A stretch of DNA of 64,000 bases from Fagopyrum homotropicum (Eukaryota; Streptophyta; Magnoliopsida; Caryophyllales; Polygonaceae). The position numbers and the translations under genes are program-made. This document shows, one piece after another, positions 58,501 to 64,000 of this stretch; the stretch's first letter is position 1; the number at the start of each line of letters is the position of its first letter. A model generated the notes under the pieces. The model did not search any database, was not told the DNA's origin, and saw only the letters and a program-made list of their open reading frames with translations. The DNA lies in the NCBI GenBank assembly GCA_033239125.1, contig BSWB01000005.1, positions 113,274,494-113,338,493 on the forward strand. Reading direction: 5' to 3'.

Positions 58501-61277
58501 GGAAAGCCATTGGTTATACTATTGATGATTTGGTTGGCATTAAGCCATCTTTGTGCATGCATAAGATAATGATGGAAGATAACCACAAACCCTCTATTGA
58601 ACATCAAAGGAGATTGAATCCTATAATGAAAGAGGTGGTCAAGAAGGAAATCATTAAGTTGCTAGATGCGGGAATTATCTACCCTATCTCGGATAGTAAG
58701 TGGGTTAGCCCCGTTCATGTAGTACCTAAGAAGGGTGGAATGACGGTAGTAACTAATGAGAACAATGAACTAATACCAACTAGGACGGTCACGGGATGGA
58801 GAATGTGTATAGATTATAGGAAATTGAACATGGCCTCTAGGAAAGATCACTTTCCCCTCCCCTTCATTGACCAAATGCTAGAAAGATTAGCTCAACACTC
58901 TCACTTTTGCTATCTAGATGGGTATAGTGGATTCTTCCAAATCCCTATCCACCCCGATGACCAAGAGAAAACAACTTTTACATGTCCATGGGGTACATTT
59001 GCATATAGGAGAATGCCATTTGGGTTGTGTAATGCACCCGCCACCTTTCAAAGGTGTATGATGGCTATCTTTTCGGAATACATAGAAAATATCATGGAAG
59101 TGTTCATGGATGATTTCTCTGTTTACGGTTCTTCTTTTGATAATTGCTTGGCTAATTTGTCATTGGTGTTGCAAAGATGTGAGGAAACAAATCTTGTCTT
59201 AAATTGGGAAAAATGCCACTTCATGGTAAGTGAAGGAATTGTGTTAGGACACTTGGTGTCTAACCGTGGCATTGAAGTTGATAGGGCTAAGATTGAAACA
59301 ATAGAGAAGTTGCCACCACCTACCTCGGTGAAGGGGGTAAGGAGTTTCTTAGGGCATGCCGGTTTTTACCGGAGGTTTATTCAAGATTTCTCTAAAATTT
59401 CTAAGCCTCTCACTAACCTACTAATGAAAGATGTTGATTTTGTGTTTTCCAAAGATTGTCTTGAAGCGTTTTGTAGGTTGAAGAACGCCTTGATCTCCGC
59501 ACCTATCATGCAACCTCCGGATTGGAGTCTACCATTTGAGATTATGTGCGATGCAAGTGATGTGGCCGTTGGGGCCGTTTTGGGGCAAAGGAAAGAAGGG
59601 CGCACTCATGCTATTTACTATGCTAGCAAGACGCTAGATGATGCCCAACTCAATTATGCTACTACCGAGAAGGAGTTGTTAGCGGTAGTGTATGCATTTG
59701 AGAAGTTCCGCTTGTACCTTGTTGGAGCAAAGGTCATAGTTTACACGGATCATGCGGCGATCCGTTATCTACTTACAAAGAAGGATGCCAAGCCAAGGTT
59801 GATTCGGTGGATCCTTCTTCTTCAAGAGTTTGATTTGGAGATAAGAGATAAGAAGGGATCCGAGAACTCGGTGGCGGATCACCTTAGTAGACTCCCACCA
59901 TTGGAGCTTGGGAAAGACAACATTCCGATAGATGACTCGTTCCGGGATGAACAATTGCAAATGGTGGAAGAATGCTTGTTCCAAGTGGCTAGAGGAAGTG
60001 AGCCATGGTATGCCGACATTGTGAATTACTTGGTGTGTGAGGAAGTGCCTCCCGGATTATCATATTCACAAAGGAAGAAGTTCTTCAACGATGTAAGGCA
60101 TTACTATTGGAGCGAGCCACTTCTATTCAAGAGAGGCCCGGATGGGGTGCTTAGAAGATGCATACCGGAAGATGAAATGGAGAGTGTGATCCGGCATTGT
60201 CACTCCCTACTATGTGGAGGCCATGCTAGCTCACACAAAACGTGTGCCAAGGTATTGCAATCCGGTTTTTATTGGCCTAACTTGTTTAGAGATGTGCAAG
60301 GTTTTGTAGCGGCATGTGATGCTTGCCAAAGAACGGGGAACATCTCAAGGAGGAATGAAATGCCCTTGAACAACATCCAAGAAGTTGAGATTTTTGATGT
60401 GTGGGGTGTAGACTTCATGGGACCATTCCCTTCTTCATGTGGCAATCTATTCATCCTATTGGCGGTGGACTATGTGTCAAGATGGGTAGAGGCAATCGCC
60501 TCTCCTACGAATGATGCCAAGGTGGTGCGGTTCTTCAACTGAGTGATCTTCCCTAGGTTTGGAACACCAAGGGTGATCATTAGTGATGGAGGGAAGCACT
60601 TCACAAATAGGAACTTTGGAGCACTTTTGGCCAAGTATGGGGTGACTCATAAAGTAGCCACACCCTACCACCCCCAAACTAGTGGCCAAGTGGAGATCTC
60701 CAACCGAGAAATTAAGGCCATCCTCGAGAAGACGGTGTCTAGAACAAGGAAGGATTGGGCCATGAAGCTCAATGACGCACTATGGGCATATAGAACCGCC
60801 TTCAAGACACCTATTGGCACCACTCCCTACAAATTGGTCTATGGCAAGTCTTGCCATCTTCCGGTGGAAATGGAGCATAGAGCTTATTGGGTCATTAAGT
60901 GGCTAAATTTTGACCTCAAGGAGGCGGGAGAGAAGAGATTGCTTGATATCAATGCCCTTGAGGAACTCCGGTTGGAAGCTTATGAGAATGCCCGGATTTA
61001 CAAGGAGAGAACCAAAAGGTGGCATGACAAGAGGATCATTCCAAAAGAGTTAAGTGAAGGAGATCTTGTCCTTCTCTTCAACTCGAGGCTAAGGCTCTTT
61101 CCCGGAAAGCTCAAATCAAGATGGACCGGGCCATATGTGGTAAAGAAGATCTTTCCCCATGGAGCTATTGAGATAGGAGGGGAGCATTGTGGAGATTTCA
61201 AAGTGAATGGGCATCGCTTGAAGAAGTACATTCCGGGAGCCCCAATAGACATGATCGCCCCGCTTCACCTTGCATAA
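55536..61277 (+). pseudogene. gag-pol polyprotein of element D, intact but for one stop codon
   Basis: The start at 55536 (MRRSRGKDLAPFDPEPEKT) is chosen by its match to the gag starts of A and B; an upstream in-frame ATG at 55494 exists. 1668 codons are open to TGA at 60540-60542, then 244 more to 61277. Domains: coiled gag N-terminus; gag domain (ALAWYQSIPQG, FFPPSKT); retropepsin with CDLGAS at about 57565; RT with CIDYRKLN, YLDGYSGFF and catalytic FMDD at 59103-59114; RNase H (CDASDVAVGAVLG, TDHAAIRYL); integrase with H2C2 finger (HCHSLLCGGH..CDAC), VDFMGPF, IISDGG, GQVEISN; and a C-terminal RWTGPYVV. The TGA is one C-to-T step, in a CpG, from the CGA Arg expected by comparison with element B. 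It falls between the first and second integrase Asp. Confidence 0.93.
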
Positions 61278-61674
61278 ACGCTCCCGAGTTTGGTCAAGCT
61301 AATGACCTTAAAGAAGCGCTTGGTGGGAGGCAACCCATCGGTAACATTTTTTCTTCATTTTAGCTTAGATTTTTCTGTTTTTGTGTGCTTTGTGTGTTTT
61401 GTCTATTCTATGTGTGCTAGAACATTAGTGGCATTGGAAGCCTTTCTTGGAAATGATGATGATGAAACCCTCACTAATCATGGGTGGAGCGGACGCGGAA
61501 CTTGGACGGCTAGCGGTGCCTAGCGCGGGTTTCAAAGCTTGAAGGATGCTTAGAGCTCCCTACCATGGTTGAAAGGATCATCCAACATCAATCCTCTTAG
61601 GAATTCCCAAATACCGAAGAAAACCATTTTACATTGTGAGAACCTTCTTTCACTCTCTTTACTTGAATACCACA

Positions 61675-61695
61675 TTGGGGACAATGTGTTTCCAA
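61675..61695 (+). other. Post-pol hairpin of element D
   Basis: TTGGGGACA-ATG-TGTTTCCAA. As RNA all nine positions pair, two as G-U. The loop AUG and the following purine tract match the element B hairpin at 14447-14465. Confidence 0.7.
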
Positions 61696-62900
61696 GTATG
61701 GGGTGGGGTTTGCATGATCCTTTGCATGATGAGCATCTAGGATAGGTTAATATTTGCACATATCTTGCATTGTACATACTTAAATCGAAAATTCCATAAA
61801 AATCAGAAAATTTAAAAAAATTTTGTGCTTTCCAGGCTTGGATATGATCCTAATGATGAAACTTGTCTTGTGATTGGCTATGAATGGCCTTATGTGTTGA
61901 ATTGATAAATGCATATGTGGACTTGAACTACTTCTCTTGAATTCCATGAATGACTTGAGATCATGATGATTGCCTAGAATGGATTGAGTATTGAAAATCG
62001 AAATTACATGATAGTTCTTGCATACCATCTAGGAATGAATAAGGCACTTCATCTTTCTCTACTTCTCATCTTGATCATGATTGCTTGAGCACCTCAACTG
62101 ATATAAAATTTGACCTCCTTTTAAAACCCATCCGGGAATAGGAGCATGCTAGTGTGTTTGAATGTGTAAAAAGCAAGTGCGGGGTGAAGATGTAATGAAA
62201 AGAATGTCGTGAATGGAATGCTGAAATTATTGTGGAAGTGTAGCCAAAATAGGTTTGGGGGCGTTGGTTTAAATGACAAGTAACTCGGTACACTTCACAT
62301 AATCGGGTGTTGGTGCCTTGCCAAAGTCAAATGAGCCAATAGCCCTAACGAGCTTTGGTATGTGTGCCCGGTGTGGATGCACCTCGAAAAAGAGAAAAAG
62401 CCCGAGGATGGCTAATCACCGAGGTTTCGGCTATTGTACACCAATGCCATTGTCTCAAAAATGAGCTAAAGAAAAAGAAAAGAAAGCAAGATAGGGAAAA
62501 ATATGCACTTGGGGGAAGTTGATCGAGGACAAGGAAGTGAAGTTAGTTCCATTCCCGGATTAGCATCACATACCTAGAAAATTCCCCTCCCCAATTGAAA
62601 CGTTTCTTAGCCTTTTATGTCACAAGCCCTTATGACCTACTTGCATGTTTGTAAGACTTAGTAATCTAGATTGGATAGACTCTTGATCTTCTTGACATCT
62701 CCGTCCTCCCAACTCATGCATGTTTTTGAGTTAAGTACAATTGTCTTTCCATGACTTTATTGTTTGATACATAATTGCTTATTCAATTGCCATTGATCAT
62801 GACTATGAAGGTGATCCAATAGTAGAAGCACAAAACCAAAAAGATTTTGCCATTTTTCTGCATATATAAATCATGTCATCTCTTAGTCTATAGTTGGGAA

Positions 62901-62920
62901 TTTGCTCGGGGACGAGCAAA
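62901..62920 (+). other. Pre-LTR hairpin of element D
   Basis: TTTGCTCG-GGGA-CGAGCAAA, a perfect 8-bp stem with a GGGA loop, 20 bp before the LTR start. Confidence 0.8.
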
Positions 62921-62939
62921 CCTTAAGTATGGGGTATTT

Positions 62940-64000
62940 TGATAACACGATTTATAGCATAGTTTTAGGTGCACATTTAGGTAGAATTCTCGCTCAATCA
63001 TGCATTATCTAGCACTAGTCCAATACGTTTTGCACTCAAAACATGTATTTTGTCGAGATAGACGTCTACACGGACTTGTGTGCGTTTTGTAGGTATTTCG
63101 GGAAGTTTCGAGCCAAAACGACACGTTTGAGGGTCGCTCATTTAGAGGACACGTTTCCAAACTCATTAGAACGCAAGGCAAGGGCTGAGAAAGACTCAAG
63201 GAACCTTGCCAACACAGGCCATGCACCAAACCACAGCCTAATGATCCAAGGCGAAGTTTCTGCACAGAATCACGGTTCTCTGAAGAACTACGGCCGTGGA
63301 AATGACCGTGGATTTTGCCAGATTCTCGTGACAGCTGTGCCACGACTCTCATGGCCAGCTCATGAAGAAATTGGTTATAAAAGTGGTCCTTGAGAGTTGT
63401 TAGAGGCAGCTGGGATTTGGGTAGTTTGAGAGCAACTCACATATTCTCCATTTTTCTTTGACAAAATATATTCCAAGAAGAAGAAGGACTTTTTCTAGGA
63501 AGGAAAGTGCAAGAAGAAGAAGAAAGGAGCCATTGCCATTGAAGAGGAGAGGAGAAGACACACTTAGCTCTTGTATTTTCGGATTTATTTCTAGAAGTTT
63601 TTGAACTCTTGAACCTTCCTTTGGAAGGGTTGTAAGTCGTTCTAATTTCATCTTCAGATTTAGATTGTGTTTGAAGTTCATTTGTTCATCTTCTTTCTCT
63701 CATTTTCTTGCAATGGAGGTCATGAATCTATGCTTGTTTGTTTTGATTTCTAATATGAATGTTGTAGGCTAGATTGATGTGATTCTAGGGTAAGGAAAGG
63801 ATGGTCATGGCTAGATCTATGATAGGACGAACTTAGATTTACCTTTGGATGATTTTTGTTTATGAACGTAGCTACTGTTAGAAATCACGGGTAGTTCTTG
63901 AAGAACCACGGTCGTGGTTTCTGTAGAACAAACCGTGGTTCTTCCTGGTTCGAAGGATCTTATCTTAGGTTCATAAAATTGTTGAAACCCTAAGTTTTTG
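62940..64000 (+). repeat. 3' LTR of element D, partial
   Basis: Same as 53563 to about 54624, with four transitions seen by eye (near 63098, 63137, 63289 and 63434). Truncated by the window end. Confidence 0.95.

Larger units (their letters stand above)
61278..62939 (+). other. Non-coding 3' region of element D
   Basis: No ORF3. Contains the post-pol hairpin at 61675-61695 followed by AAGTATGGGGTGGGG, a block related to element B ('taactcggtac..ttcacat', 'cttgccaaagtca', near 62280-62330), and the pre-LTR hairpin at 62901-62920 with the purine run before the LTR. Confidence 0.75.
53563..64000 (+). mobile_element. Element D: young, nearly intact Athila-type retrotransposon (cut by the window end)
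   Basis: 5' LTR 53563-55395, primer site 55402-55419, one long gag-pol frame 55536-61277 with a single TGA, a 1.66-kb non-coding region, and a 3' LTR from 62940 running off the window. By eye the 3' LTR differs from the 5' LTR at only four positions over about 1.06 kb, so the insertion is recent. Unlike A and B it has no third ORF. The lineage is shown by the tRNA-Asp primer site, the Athila-type gag start and the LTR layout shared with B. Confidence 0.95.

Overview
The window looks like repeat-rich nuclear DNA of a flowering plant, most likely a eudicot (the species is not identifiable by eye). Almost all of it is transposable-element sequence in nested layers. I find one convincing host gene, at about 45.9-50.2 kb: an intron-containing R3H plus double G-patch protein of the SQS1/Pfa1 type. 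There is no bacterial, organellar or CRISPR signal.

Layout. (1) 1-1285 is the end of an LTR of a family starting TGTAACACCCC. (2) 1286-2149 and 41317-42330 are the two halves of an older LTR-like sequence. They are split by a Mutator-like transposon (MULE) that now spans 2150-41307, with 9-bp target duplications TAGTTATTA on both sides. (3) The MULE has been hit at least four times. An Athila-type Ty3/gypsy element (element A, 2642-27074, TSD GATGT) sits in its left terminal inverted repeat (TIR). A solo LTR lies at 29846-31855 (TSD CCACA), a solo Athila-like LTR at 33136-34723 (TSD GTGCG/GTACG), and a solo LTR at 35940-38883 (TSD ATCTT). Element A is itself interrupted by a second Athila element (element B, 5753-17506) and, inside its 3' LTR, by a solo LTR (24623-27054, TSD CTAGG). 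Removing the insertions and one copy of each TSD leaves a MULE of about 8.2 kb. (4) 42.36-44.33 kb is a degenerate LINE. 44.35-45.67 kb is rich in GAGCTCG-type repeats. (5) The host gene follows. (6) 50.4-53.3 kb is AT-rich repeat debris with a Copia-like LTR remnant. (7) From 53563 to beyond the window end is a very young Athila-type element (element D). Its gag-pol frame is whole except for one TGA codon.

How parts work together. The MULE carries two convergent genes, each reading inward from one TIR. A broken transposase (mudrA-like: DNA-binding domain, DDE core, SWIM finger, CCHC knuckle) reads leftward from the right TIR. A small GRF-type zinc-finger protein with a C-terminal membrane helix reads rightward from the left TIR. 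Both TIRs carry the same 5' splice donor, so each seems to supply a non-coding first exon. This layout copies maize MuDR (mudrA/mudrB), with a GRF/membrane protein in the mudrB position.

Two patterns cut across elements. First, each retroelement lineage has its own short GC-rich palindromic 'word', scattered through its LTR, its gag/protease linkers and its post-pol spacer. Examples are GTCACCGCCCCTGCGGTGAC in A, CACCTCGACCGAGGTG in B and CCACGGCCGTGG in D. Some words recur in unrelated families. Second, the Athila elements carry a hairpin immediately before the polypurine/LTR junction, with compensating base changes between families, and a second hairpin-plus-purine cassette after the coding region.
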